Both the position numbers and the translations under genes were made by a program. Positions 1 to 6,809 of a DNA stretch of 8,667 bases are shown piece by piece; within the stretch, counting starts at the first letter, position 1, and each line of letters opens with the position of its first letter. The notes beneath the pieces are model-generated. The model worked only from the letters and a program-made list of their open reading frames with translations. It had not been told where the DNA came from and did no database searches. This DNA comes from a bacterium (GTDB lineage: Bacteria > Bacteroidota > Bacteroidia > Cytophagales > Thermonemataceae): the NCBI GenBank assembly GCA_025362415.1, contig JANYGM010000085.1:1-8667 (forward strand). The letters are read 5' to 3'.

Positions 1-430
1 AAATCCGAGTGATTTTTGGATAAATTTAGGTGTTTTGCGGTTAGTGTATTTTTTGTTTAAATTCAAAATCAGACAAAAAATATTTGCAACGAAACTTTTA
101 CAGCAACAATGAATACAAAATATTGATAATCAATTTATTAAGTGCTATTTTAAGATTGTCACAACATAAACTAATTACAGCAACTTATCACAGCAGATGC
201 ATCACAAAAATACGCAAAAAAAACAAATTAGGTGTTCGTGATTTTAATGAAAAAGAAAAACAACTAAAAATATTAGTTTCATTATTTTTTTGGATCAATT
301 AGTTGGTTTAGTAACGTGCTGGAAATAACATACTAATTTCCAAAATAAACAAGCATTTTGGGGCATAACTTTCCGAAAGTTGGAAATTTATAATATCTTA
401 CCAAGACATTTTAAATTCAATAAAAAGGAT
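1..430. other. Intergenic region with no recognisable gene
   Basis: This AT-rich stretch lies downstream of the MFS transporter and reaches the window edge. The only open frame of note (84-302, plus strand) starts with TTG, has low-complexity Lys/Asn/Ile composition and no family resemblance, so I do not call it. No Bacteroidota-type promoter with both boxes is visible on either strand. One isolated TATTTTTG-like -7 match lies on the minus strand at 205-212, without a -33 partner. Short hairpins and TGGAAAT repeats occur at 320-388 and are listed separately. The stretch may contain the upstream region of a gene outside the window. Confidence 0.6.
320..388. repeat. Three alternating TGGAAAT repeats, possible alternative hairpins
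   Basis: TGGAAAT occurs at 320-326, inverted (ATTTCCA) at 336-342, and again in direct orientation at 381-387. The middle copy can pair with either flanking copy, which gives two mutually exclusive hairpins. Inside the larger one is a further 7-bp stem, CCAAAAT (340-346) with ATTTTGG (355-361). The site is 43-111 bp past the stop codon of the MFS gene. No run of U follows any stem in the minus direction, so I do not call a terminator. It could be a 3'-UTR structure or protein half-sites; function unknown. Confidence 0.35.
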
Positions 431-1720
431 TTATTTATCATACGTATTTTTTGAAGGAATAAATAAAATAATTACAAAACCTATCATAAAAAATACCATA
501 AGTGCTAGTACACTATCACGAGCAGAAGTTCTTTGCTCAATAAGTCCATAAATAGCAGGACCTATCACAAGGGAAATTTTATCACAAAAATCATATAAAC
601 TAAAATAAGAAGCAGTATCTTCTGTTTCTGGCATTAGTTTGGCATAAGTAGAACGTGAAAGAGACTGAATTCCGCCCATTACAAGCCCTACCGTAGCCGC
701 AAGGTAATAAAAATCACTTGCCTCTACATAATGCGCCCAACCACAAATGCCTATCCAAACGAAAATAGCAATACTCAAAGCACGAATATTTCCAAATTTT
801 TTGGAAAGAAATGAGAAAATATAAGCACCACCAATAGCTACTATTTGCAAAATAAGTATAGTAAGTATTAGTTGCTCACTTTTGAGATTAAGCACAGAAG
901 TTCCAAAAATAGTGGCAACATACATTACTGTTTGTGCGCCTGCATTGTAGAAGAAAAAGGCTAATAAGAAAATTAAAAGCAGTTTTCTTTTTAATACTTG
1001 CTTAAAAACTTTAATAAGTTCCTTAAAACCATTCAAAATCCAACTTCCCTCCCCAGATTTTGCATAAACATTATTAGGCAACCCTCTAAAAGGTATTTGA
1101 GCAAAACCTGCCCACCAAATCCCAGTCAAGACAAAAGAAATCCTCGTTACAATTCCTGCATTTTCAAAGCCCAATTCTTTATGATAAGTGATAGCAGCAA
1201 GCAAGAAAACTAGCAAAATAACACTCCCAATATAGCCCAAAGTAAAGCCTTTGGCACTCACGACATCTATGTTTTCGTCATCTGTAATTTCTGGAAGATA
1301 AGAATTATAAAAAACTAAACTTCCACTAAATCCAATCAGTCCTAAACTAAAAAAGACAATTCCAATGCTAATATTTTCTGTATCAAAGAAATAAAGCCCT
1401 GCACAAGCAGCCGCTCCCAAATAACAAAAAAACTGCATAAAAGCCTTTTTCTTTCCGCTATAATCAGCCATAGCTGTAAGTATTGGGTTGATGAAGGCAA
1501 TAATCAGGAAAGAAATAGAGATTGTATAAGAAAAAAGTACAGAATTTTTGACCTCAAAGCCCAAAAAGTTTACCATATCCATTTTTTCTTTGGATTTGGT
1601 AATGGCATCATAATAGATAGGAAAAATAGTTGAGGTAATGACAAGCGCAAAAACGGAGTTTGCCCAGTCGTACATTGCCCACGCTTTGATAACTTTGGGG
1701 TCGTTCTTAGTTGTCGTCAT
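431..1720 (-). CDS. MFS transporter, Atg22/UMF1 family
   Basis: This is a predicted inner-membrane permease of 429 residues with about 12 hydrophobic segments, the usual size for bacterial UMF1-type proteins related to yeast vacuolar effluxer Atg22. Family signatures are visible: WAMYDWANSVFALVI near residues 14-28, FYNSYLPEI followed by KGFTLGYIGS at about 137-166, and GGIQSLSRSTYAKLMPE at about 349-365 followed by YDFCDKISLVIGPAIYGLI. Yeast Atg22 exports amino acids from the vacuole; the bacterial substrates are not established, so I give none. The ATG at 1720 puts the YDWA signature at the usual distance from the N terminus. The methyltransferase ends 67 bp upstream on the same strand, so read-through is possible, but a -7 element (1751-1758) suggests a separate promoter with a leader of only about 27 nt. 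A 12-bp inverted repeat overlaps the start codon. Family assignment is secure; transport direction and substrate are unknown. Confidence 0.9.
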   Translation of the reverse strand: MTTTKNDPKVIKAWAMYDWANSVFALVITSTIFPIYYDAITKSKEKMDMVNFLGFEVKNSVLFSYTISISFLIIAFINPILTAMADYSGKKKAFMQFFCYLGAAACAGLYFFDTENISIGIVFFSLGLIGFSGSLVFYNSYLPEITDDENIDVVSAKGFTLGYIGSVILLVFLLAAITYHKELGFENAGIVTRISFVLTGIWWAGFAQIPFRGLPNNVYAKSGEGSWILNGFKELIKVFKQVLKRKLLLIFLLAFFFYNAGAQTVMYVATIFGTSVLNLKSEQLILTILILQIVAIGGAYIFSFLSKKFGNIRALSIAIFVWIGICGWAHYVEASDFYYLAATVGLVMGGIQSLSRSTYAKLMPETEDTASYFSLYDFCDKISLVIGPAIYGLIEQRTSARDSVLALMVFFMIGFVIILFIPSKNTYDK

Positions 1721-1753
1721 AAATTAAGTAAAAATTAGTAGTTATGACGACAA
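1711..1753. promoter_or_regulatory. 12-bp perfect inverted repeat over the MFS start codon and -7 box
   Basis: TTGTCGTCATAA at 1711-1722 is repeated perfectly in inverse orientation as TTATGACGACAA at 1742-1753, with a 19-bp spacer. The left arm contains the ATG and first codons of the MFS gene; the right arm overlaps the edge of its TATATTTG element. Arm centres are 31 bp apart, about three helical turns, which would suit a protein operator. In an RNA started further upstream the arms could pair and bury the AUG. The repeat is seen directly; both roles are inference. Confidence 0.55.
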
Positions 1754-1758
1754 ATATA
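1751..1758 (-). promoter_or_regulatory. Putative -7 promoter element of the MFS gene (TATATTTG)
   Basis: On the minus strand this reads TATATTTG, a full match to the Bacteroidota -7 consensus TAnnTTTG, 30 bp before the ATG. No TTTG is found 19 bp further upstream, where A-rich sequence stands instead, so only half of the promoter is supported. A start site near 1747 would give a leader of roughly 27 nt. Confidence 0.45.
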
Positions 1759-1787
1759 TAACTTTTTTCGTGTTTTTTATCTTGCTT

Positions 1788-2696
1788 CTATCTTAAATAA
1801 GGATTTTTAGGAAATTCATAAAAACGAAAACCATCTTTTTTAAGGTTTTCAACGGTTTCAGGGGTTGGCATTTCTTTGAAAATAATAGCTCCAAGCACTT
1901 GATAAGGCATTATGGTAGCCCTACAAAGAAAATTATGAAGTCCCAATTTGAGTCTTATTTTTCTAAATATACCAGAGGAATTATTGGCTTTTTGATTGAT
2001 AATGTTAGGACTATAATAATTGTTATTAATACCTTTAAAAGCAACTGCAGGCAAATTCATTCCCATAGCCACTTTTTCTATTTCTCTTTCTGATATTTTA
2101 TATACATAATTGCCGACAATTTCAAAAGAATACCTATTTTTCCATATTTTTTGGAGAAATTTGGTATTAAAATTGTCCAAAATATTGCGTATTCCCATCA
2201 AAAATGGCAAACGGGAAATGGGGTCTTGTGGCTCAACAAACATAACGGCTTTTTTGGAAACACGTAACATTTCATAAACACCCATCATTGGGCGAGGAAA
2301 ATGATGATAGGCTTCTTTACAAAAGGCATAATCAAAAGAATTATCTTCAAAAGTCATTTTTTCTACATTTTGTATAGAAAAATTATCAATTAAATTTCTT
2401 TCTTTTGTAGCTTCCAAAAATGTAGCAGAAATATCACTTGCAGTAGCTTTACAACCTCTTTCTTTGAGATAATTAGCATCAAATCCATAACCATCACCCA
2501 CCGTAAGCCACGAGGTAGCAGGTTGGGCAAGCACATTTGCAAAATTAAACATACGTTTATGAATCCAATAATTGATAGTATTGTCTTGCTTTTGCTTTTG
2601 CCAGTCATCTAAAACATTGAAACGTGTATCTATATTAGCATATTGCTTATCATACCAATTTGCGTGCATATCACTGCTAATAGTTTCAAAACTCAT
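1788..2696 (-). CDS. Class I SAM-dependent methyltransferase
   Basis: This 302-residue protein has a Rossmann-type methyltransferase core of the Methyltransf_11 kind. Motif I is WLTVGDGYGFDANYL (about 63-77), where GDGYG forms the SAM-binding glycine loop. The acidic residue at the end of beta-2 is D88 in TASDIS, and DNSFDYAFCKEAYHHFPRP (about 118-136) supplies the post-motif region and beta-4. The Thr before the GxGxG, where Asp or Glu is common, looks like a subfamily trait. Methyltransferases with this CKEAYHHFPRP signature are, as far as I recall, often found among surface polysaccharide genes, but there is no glycosyltransferase here to support that substrate. No signal peptide or membrane span is seen, so it should be cytoplasmic. 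The start lies 22 bp after the stop of the PorG-like gene on the same strand and no promoter is visible between them, so the two are probably cotranscribed. The fold is clear; the substrate is unknown. Confidence 0.88.
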   Translation of the reverse strand: MSFETISSDMHANWYDKQYANIDTRFNVLDDWQKQKQDNTINYWIHKRMFNFANVLAQPATSWLTVGDGYGFDANYLKERGCKATASDISATFLEATKERNLIDNFSIQNVEKMTFEDNSFDYAFCKEAYHHFPRPMMGVYEMLRVSKKAVMFVEPQDPISRLPFLMGIRNILDNFNTKFLQKIWKNRYSFEIVGNYVYKISEREIEKVAMGMNLPAVAFKGINNNYYSPNIINQKANNSSGIFRKIRLKLGLHNFLCRATIMPYQVLGAIIFKEMPTPETVENLKKDGFRFYEFPKNPYLR

Positions 2697-2718
2697 TTTT
2701 TTATTTGATTATTTTGAT

Positions 2719-3417
2719 TTAAAGACTATAAAATCTTGGGCAACGCACCTTGTAAAGGGTATATCCTATCATAAAACTTGATGTAAAATACATATCTTTG
2801 TCATACGGATTTCCTGTAAAACCTTTTACAGAGCGTGGTTGTGTAGGAATAGTGGTTGTTATGTTGAGGTCGTCTAGGTTATCTGTAAAGGTTTTCCTTG
2901 CTGAAAACTCTATGGCTAAATTCCAATTTTCACCAATTACAAATTTTGCGCCTACCCCAAAAGGAATAGCTATTTGATTAAGAGAATAGTCAGGATTGAA
3001 ATTTTTTTGAGGAGTCATTCTAAAATAGGCAAGCCCCATAAACAAATAAGGCGACCAAAGTTGCTGACGGCTTAGACTACGAAAAGGAAAAAAATTATAT
3101 TCTGCTTGTGCTGAAAGTTCAAATATTCCTGTTGTAAAGCTATAATTTCGTGCTTTCTGAAATTTGTCGTCAGAATTGGCATCATTAGCCCGTATTTTTC
3201 CAAAAGTGGCAGTATATCTTGATGAAAAGGCTTCATTCCAGTTTTGTCTTACAAATATTCCTGCACTTGCACCAGCGGAGTTCATACTAAATGAAGAAAC
3301 TTCACCTCTGTAAGTCATTGCGCCTATGTGTCCGCCTATTTCGTCACGTTGTGCGAAAATATGCGTGTATGTGGCAAAAAAGATTAAAAAAAGGATTATA
3401 TTTTTTTTGAATAACAT
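2719..3417 (-). CDS. DUF6089 outer-membrane beta-barrel protein, PorG-like
   Basis: This 232-residue exported protein starts with a signal peptide (MLFKKNIILFLIFFATYTHIFA, likely cleaved before QRDE). The mature part opens with EIGGHIGAMTYRGEV and continues in alternating amphipathic beta strands, with family signatures KARNYSFTTGIFELSAQAEYNF (about 88-109), SPYLFMGLAYF, IAIPFGVGAKF, FTDNLDD and a C-terminal GNPYDKDMYF...VRCPRF. This is the layout of DUF6089 proteins, which include PorG, an outer-membrane component of the type IX secretion system (T9SS) that associates with the PorK/PorN ring. A T9SS role is therefore plausible but unproven, since DUF6089 paralogues are common and no other por/gld gene lies in the window. 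It is the more PorG-sized of the two DUF6089 genes here. A methyltransferase gene follows after 22 bp. No clear promoter is visible upstream. Confidence 0.82.
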   Translation of the reverse strand: MLFKKNIILFLIFFATYTHIFAQRDEIGGHIGAMTYRGEVSSFSMNSAGASAGIFVRQNWNEAFSSRYTATFGKIRANDANSDDKFQKARNYSFTTGIFELSAQAEYNFFPFRSLSRQQLWSPYLFMGLAYFRMTPQKNFNPDYSLNQIAIPFGVGAKFVIGENWNLAIEFSARKTFTDNLDDLNITTTIPTQPRSVKGFTGNPYDKDMYFTSSFMIGYTLYKVRCPRFYSL

Positions 3418-3527
3418 AAGGAAAATAAATAATTAAGGTATTTTTACATAAAGTTATGAGGTTAGAAATAGCCTTCAAACTTCGTACCTATTTGATTTTT
3501 TCTAAAAAATAAGGTGCATTATCATTA

Positions 3528-3562
3528 AAAAACCTTTCAACCAAGTTGGTAGAAAGGTTTTT
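3528..3562 (-). terminator. Intrinsic terminator of the long DUF6089 gene
   Basis: AAAAACCTTTC (3528-3538) pairs with GAAAGGTTTTT (3552-3562) in an 11-bp stem. Beyond one A/A mismatch, a further 4 bp (ACCA with TGGT) close on a 3-nt loop. Read on the minus strand the stem ends in a run of U, the normal form for a terminator about 93 nt after the stop codon of the 3656-4618 gene. It insulates that gene from the PorG-like gene that follows. Confidence 0.8.
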
Positions 3563-3616
3563 GAGAGTTTATTTAATGTGAGCGCATTTATTTAATTGCT
3601 TTGTGCTGTCATTTGG

Positions 3617-3650
3617 ATTCATTCACAATTCACAATTAAAAATTCACAAT
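3617..3650 (+). repeat. Heptamer tandem array 1 (ATTCAT leader + TCACAAT units)
   Basis: After a leader GATTCAT come TCACAAT, TCACAAT, TAAAAAT and TCACAAT in exact 7-bp register. The array sits between the stop codon of the long DUF6089 gene and its terminator, so it is transcribed antisense in that gene's 3' UTR. Three further loci in this window have the same design. Confidence 0.8.
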
Positions 3651-3655
3651 TATAT

Positions 3656-4618
3656 CTATCTTCTAAATTTAGGGCATCTAACACCAGCACCCAAAATATA
3701 GTTAAGTCTTACAGAAGTTACGATGTAAATATCTTTGTCATTAGGATTACCTCTTTGGTCACCTTTTGCACCAAATCCATTGACAGTTATTCCGCCAGGA
3801 ACTGTAATAAGTGGACCCAAATCATCAGTAGCACCTTTAAAATCTCTTGTACCACCTTCAGCAATTCTATCAAAAGCAATTAGTTTTGCAAGTGGACTTA
3901 GTTCTGTAGCATCTGCATAATTACCAGAAACATCATCAAGATAATCTGTAAAAGTATAACGGTAACCAACTTCAAATGCTAAATCCATATCATCACGTAA
4001 CTTGTATTTGATACCAAGACCAAAAGGAATAGCTATATTTACAAGAGAATATTTAGGTTTGTAATCAGGAAGTCCTTGTCCTTCTGTTCCTAATGGTTGT
4101 AATGCCACCCATTTACCTCCAACTTGTGTTTTTGGGTTATGATAAAATCCCGCTACTCCACCAAATACATAAGGTCTCCAAGTATCACGTCTATAATACA
4201 TATCTAATGAGCGTTTTAGCTCATAAGAATACATTACAGAAAGTTCAAAAAGGTCATTTCTAAAGCTTGCATTACGAATATAACGGTAGCGGTGTCTGAT
4301 ATTTTTTGGATCAGCACTCTCTGTATCAGAGCCTTGTAAACGTACCCATCCCAGTTCAAATTCTACGGCAGAACGAGGACCTAAGCGTCTGGCTACTTCA
4401 AAGCTAAAACTTGGGCGAGTGAAAGCTATATTGGTACTTGTGTATTGTTCTTTTGGTGCTAAATCTCCAAAATAATTACCAATGCCTATACCTACGCCTA
4501 CAGTCCAATAAGATTGGCTAAATTCACGTTGGGTTTTTTGTTTGGTGCTTCTGCGTTGTTGTGCTTGTGAGGCAAAACTAACAAGTAAAAGCGTTAAAAG
4601 GATAGCTAATTTTTTCAT
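3656..4618 (-). CDS. DUF6089 outer-membrane beta-barrel protein (long form)
   Basis: This 320-residue exported protein has a signal peptide (MKKLAILLTLLLVSFASQA, likely cut before QQRR). It then has predominantly beta-strand sequence carrying DUF6089 signatures: VGIGIGNYFGDLAP (about 41-54), RYIRNASFRNDLFELSVMY (about 112-130), RPYVFGGVAGFYHNPK, VALQPLGTEGQGLPDYKPKY, IAIPFGLGIKYKL, YTFTDYLDDVSGNYAD and a C-terminal GNPNDKDIYIVTSVRLNY with GVRCPKF. It shares the FTD.LDD, GNP.DKD.Y and VRCP.F signatures with the 232-residue neighbour but carries extra loops: about 18 residues before IAIPFG, and about 40 between LDD and GNP. It is probably an outer-membrane barrel; the family includes the T9SS protein PorG, but this long form need not be a secretion component. 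A strong promoter at 4672-4702 and a terminator at 3528-3562 make it a single-gene unit, not an operon partner of its paralogue. Confidence 0.85.
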   Translation of the reverse strand: MKKLAILLTLLLVSFASQAQQRRSTKQKTQREFSQSYWTVGVGIGIGNYFGDLAPKEQYTSTNIAFTRPSFSFEVARRLGPRSAVEFELGWVRLQGSDTESADPKNIRHRYRYIRNASFRNDLFELSVMYSYELKRSLDMYYRRDTWRPYVFGGVAGFYHNPKTQVGGKWVALQPLGTEGQGLPDYKPKYSLVNIAIPFGLGIKYKLRDDMDLAFEVGYRYTFTDYLDDVSGNYADATELSPLAKLIAFDRIAEGGTRDFKGATDDLGPLITVPGGITVNGFGAKGDQRGNPNDKDIYIVTSVRLNYILGAGVRCPKFRR

Positions 4619-4671
4619 ATATGATTAAGGCATAAATTGTGCTTGGATAACACGTTTTCTTATTTAAGTTT

Positions 4672-4702
4672 CAAATATAGCTAAGAAAATAAAGATTTCA
4701 AA
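4672..4702 (-). promoter_or_regulatory. Bacteroidota-type promoter of the long DUF6089 gene
   Basis: Read on the minus strand, TTTG (4702-4699) is followed after exactly 19 bp by TATATTTG (4679-4672), a complete match to the Bacteroidota consensus TTTG-N19-TAnnTTTG used by the primary sigma factor. Transcription would begin near 4668, giving a leader of about 50 nt with no Shine-Dalgarno sequence. This is the best promoter in the window. Confidence 0.78.
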
Positions 4703-4732
4703 AAAAACTTTGTATTTTTTCAGAATATTTTT

Positions 4733-4760
4733 CAAAAACCATACCAAAGTATGTTTTTTG
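4733..4760 (-). terminator. Probable terminator of the sensor kinase gene
   Basis: CATAC (4740-4744) pairs with GTATG (4749-4753) around a 4-nt loop. After one C/T mismatch the stem continues as CAAAAA (4733-4738) with TTTTTG (4755-4760). In the minus direction the hairpin ends in GGTTTTTG, about 78 nt past the kinase stop codon and before the promoter of the next gene. The GC part is short, so strength is uncertain. Confidence 0.5.
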
Positions 4761-4837
4761 CAACATTTTGAAAAAAATTATTTTTCAAATTTTTCTTGTT
4801 TTTTCAATAATAATACATTATTTTTATTTTATATCAA

Positions 4838-6676
4838 TTAGTAGCTAGCCTTTATTACTGTAAAACTTACAGTTGTCCCTTTGCCTTCCTCTGTTTTGAG
4901 CATCATTAGTCCACCGTTTTTTTCCACAAAATCCTTACACATCAGAAGTCCTAAACCAGAACCTTTTTCTTTGTTTGTGCCAAGCATACTTACACGAGTA
5001 TTGGGGTCAAAAATACGTGAAAGTACATCATTACTCATTCCCACACCAAAATCTTTGATACGAATAGTGATATTGTCGTTCTTTTTTTCTGCTGAAACAA
5101 TAACTTTTCCATTTTCGTGAGAAAATTTGTAGGCGTTTGAAAGAAGATTCTTCAAGATAAAATCTAACATATCTTTATCAAAGGTAGCATACAAAGTTCC
5201 ATCAATTTTTGTTTCTATCATCAAGTATTTTTCTTGTGCTTGCCCTGCCATAGCAATAAGATTTTCTTCAATAACTTTCTTCAAATGAAGGCTATTTGGA
5301 TTATATTCTAAGTCACCTGACTGCGAACGTGACCATTTTATTACATCTTCCATCAAAAGCATTACCTTATCCAAAGAACTATACATATCTCCACTAAGCT
5401 CTTGCAATTCTTCTGCTGTAAAAGAAGTTGTATGATATTTTAATATATTCAAAAATCCTTTTAAGCTATTCAAAGGATTGCGTAAATCTTGCGAAATAAT
5501 AGAAAAAAGTTTATTTTTAAGGTCTAGTAGCTTTTCTAAGCGTTTTTCTGATTGTTTTACTTGCTGATTATTTTCTTCTAATTGTCCGTTTTTCTCTTCT
5601 AAAAGCAAGGCATTTGATTTGATTTGTGATAATTGTTTCTGAATTTTGGTTATCATCAAATTAAAATCTTGTGAAAGTGTGCCTACTTCATCATTAGAAT
5701 AAACTTTTACAGGTTTAAATTCTCCTTCAAAATTATTATCAACTGTAAGTTCTATAATTTCTGATAATTTAATAATAGGAATTGTAATAAAAAACGACAG
5801 AAAATAACTAAAAGTAAGGCTCACAACCACTACAATAAGCATAGTTATCACAAAAATATTCTGAAAATCCGCTTTAACTCCGTCAGAAAGTTTATTAACT
5901 TTTGCAATGGTTTTTTCTATAATATTGATAGCTACTTCTCCGTGTTGGCGCATTGTATATTTAAAGCCGTCGTGTGTGCCATCATAACCAATGGCTTTAT
6001 CCAACGCCACAAGGTCTTTGAAAGCGGCTTTATATGCAAGAAGTTTTTTATTGATAACAGCATCTGTATTTTGTTGTTGCATAGAGGCTATTACAGCTTC
6101 AAAATTATCAATATAAATATTTTCTTTACGAGAAATATAATCCTTTTCGTGTTTGCGGAGTGTGAGCAACGCTACCATAGAAACTTTGCCAGAATTTTCT
6201 AAAAAATGTGCTATTTCACGCATATCTCCTTCCTTTCCGTAGTCTTTAAAGCCTCTATTCCTTGTCAAAACAACTACTTGACGAAAATTATAACGGTACA
6301 AATCCAGTTCTTTGGAAATCAATAAAAGGTCTTCACGTACATCAATTTCATTGCTTTTTATGCTATTAGTGAGTGTTTTGATACTTTTTTGCATACTATC
6401 TAGTTGTTGCTGGTGTTTGTCTAGATATTTGCTTCTTCCGTGAGAATAAAAACTAGAACGGGAAGGCTCTGTTGCAAAAAAATCCTGCTCTACTTTGACA
6501 ATTTTAAGAATACCCACCAATGTTTCTTCCATTTTTTCTGATACGTGGCTAAGGCTTTCACGTTTGTTGTAAAACCAAAGACTCATTGCCGCCACAAAAA
6601 TAATGACCATAATCAAAACAAAGAACGCCAAGAACAATTTATGGCGCAAAGAAAGATTATTAAAGAATTTTAACAT
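4838..6676 (-). CDS. Membrane sensor histidine kinase, H-box His replaced by Gln
   Basis: The protein has 612 residues from the ATG at 6676. Order: TM1 (about 12-36); a helical extracytoplasmic domain of about 235 residues resembling a helical bimodular (HBM) sensor, with EQDFF (63-67), an R/E-rich GFKDYGKEGDMREIAHFLE stretch (142-160) and RKHEKDY (174-180); TM2 (about 273-297); HAMP (about 298-353); coiled coil (about 343-388); HisKA; HATPase_c. The ATPase domain is intact: N-box NLLSNAYKF (Asn510, Asn514), G1 DFGVG (542-546), F-box RIFDP, G2 GSGLGL (572-577), then GKGTT. The H-box, however, reads FSIISQDLRNPLNSL, with Gln396 (CAA, 5489-5491) at the phosphoacceptor position. It may bind and hydrolyse ATP without normal autophosphorylation, or use another residue (His415 lies 19 residues on). 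No response regulator is adjacent. An in-frame ATG at 6727 would add 17 residues made of heptamer-repeat DNA; I prefer 6676, where the basic N terminus before TM1 begins. Confidence 0.92.
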   Translation of the reverse strand: MLKFFNNLSLRHKLFLAFFVLIMVIIFVAAMSLWFYNKRESLSHVSEKMEETLVGILKIVKVEQDFFATEPSRSSFYSHGRSKYLDKHQQQLDSMQKSIKTLTNSIKSNEIDVREDLLLISKELDLYRYNFRQVVVLTRNRGFKDYGKEGDMREIAHFLENSGKVSMVALLTLRKHEKDYISRKENIYIDNFEAVIASMQQQNTDAVINKKLLAYKAAFKDLVALDKAIGYDGTHDGFKYTMRQHGEVAINIIEKTIAKVNKLSDGVKADFQNIFVITMLIVVVVSLTFSYFLSFFITIPIIKLSEIIELTVDNNFEGEFKPVKVYSNDEVGTLSQDFNLMITKIQKQLSQIKSNALLLEEKNGQLEENNQQVKQSEKRLEKLLDLKNKLFSIISQDLRNPLNSLKGFLNILKYHTTSFTAEELQELSGDMYSSLDKVMLLMEDVIKWSRSQSGDLEYNPNSLHLKKVIEENLIAMAGQAQEKYLMIETKIDGTLYATFDKDMLDFILKNLLSNAYKFSHENGKVIVSAEKKNDNITIRIKDFGVGMSNDVLSRIFDPNTRVSMLGTNKEKGSGLGLLMCKDFVEKNGGLMMLKTEEGKGTTVSFTVIKASY

Positions 6677-6684
6677 ACTTTTGA

Positions 6685-6719
6685 GTTGTGAGTTGTGAGT
6701 TGTGAGTTGTGAATGAATA
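6685..6719 (-). repeat. Heptamer tandem array 2 (TATTCAT leader + 4 x TCACAAC)
   Basis: On the minus strand the leader TATTCAT (6719-6713) is followed by four identical TCACAAC units (6712-6685). This is the most homogeneous of the four arrays in the window. It lies between the putative -7 element and the start codon of the kinase, so it should form the 5' UTR directly before the AUG. The unit has one C where the other arrays have T. Confidence 0.85.
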
Positions 6720-6748
6720 CAAAACACAATTTGTTAATTGCAGCATTG

Positions 6749-6756
6749 CAAATGTA
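6749..6756 (-). promoter_or_regulatory. Putative -7 element of the kinase gene (TACATTTG)
   Basis: The minus strand reads TACATTTG, a full match to TAnnTTTG, 72 bp before the ATG at 6676. The expected TTTG 19 bp upstream is absent, so support is partial. Starting here, the leader would be about 69 nt and contain the whole of heptamer array 2. Confidence 0.4.
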
Positions 6757-6809
6757 TAAAAATTATTAGAAAAAATTAGAAAAATATAAAATACTGGTGT
6801 TTTAACACG

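Noticed and set aside
84..302. 72-residue open frame in the left intergenic region
   Set aside because: It starts with TTG, has low-complexity AT-driven composition, and shows no promoter, no family signature and no membrane or signal pattern.
340..381. Hairpins 340-361 and 367-381 as the MFS terminator
   Set aside because: The stems are 6-7 bp and no U run follows in the direction of transcription.
998..1213. Plus-strand open frame inside the MFS gene
   Set aside because: It is a shadow of an MFS coding region with clear family signatures on the other strand.
4767..4789. TTTGAAAAA/TTTTTCAAA hairpin as kinase terminator
   Set aside because: The stem has a single GC pair and no U run follows on the minus strand. 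The hairpin at 4733-4760 is a better candidate.
5942..6202. 86-residue plus-strand open frame inside the kinase
   Set aside because: It is antisense to a well-conserved sensor domain, and its Phe/Ile/Cys-rich composition comes from the complement of the real gene.
6677..6727. 17-residue N-terminal extension of the kinase from ATG 6727
   Set aside because: The extension is encoded almost entirely by the 7-bp tandem repeat, and the ATG at 6676 already gives a normal basic N terminus before TM1. It is kept only as an alternative start.
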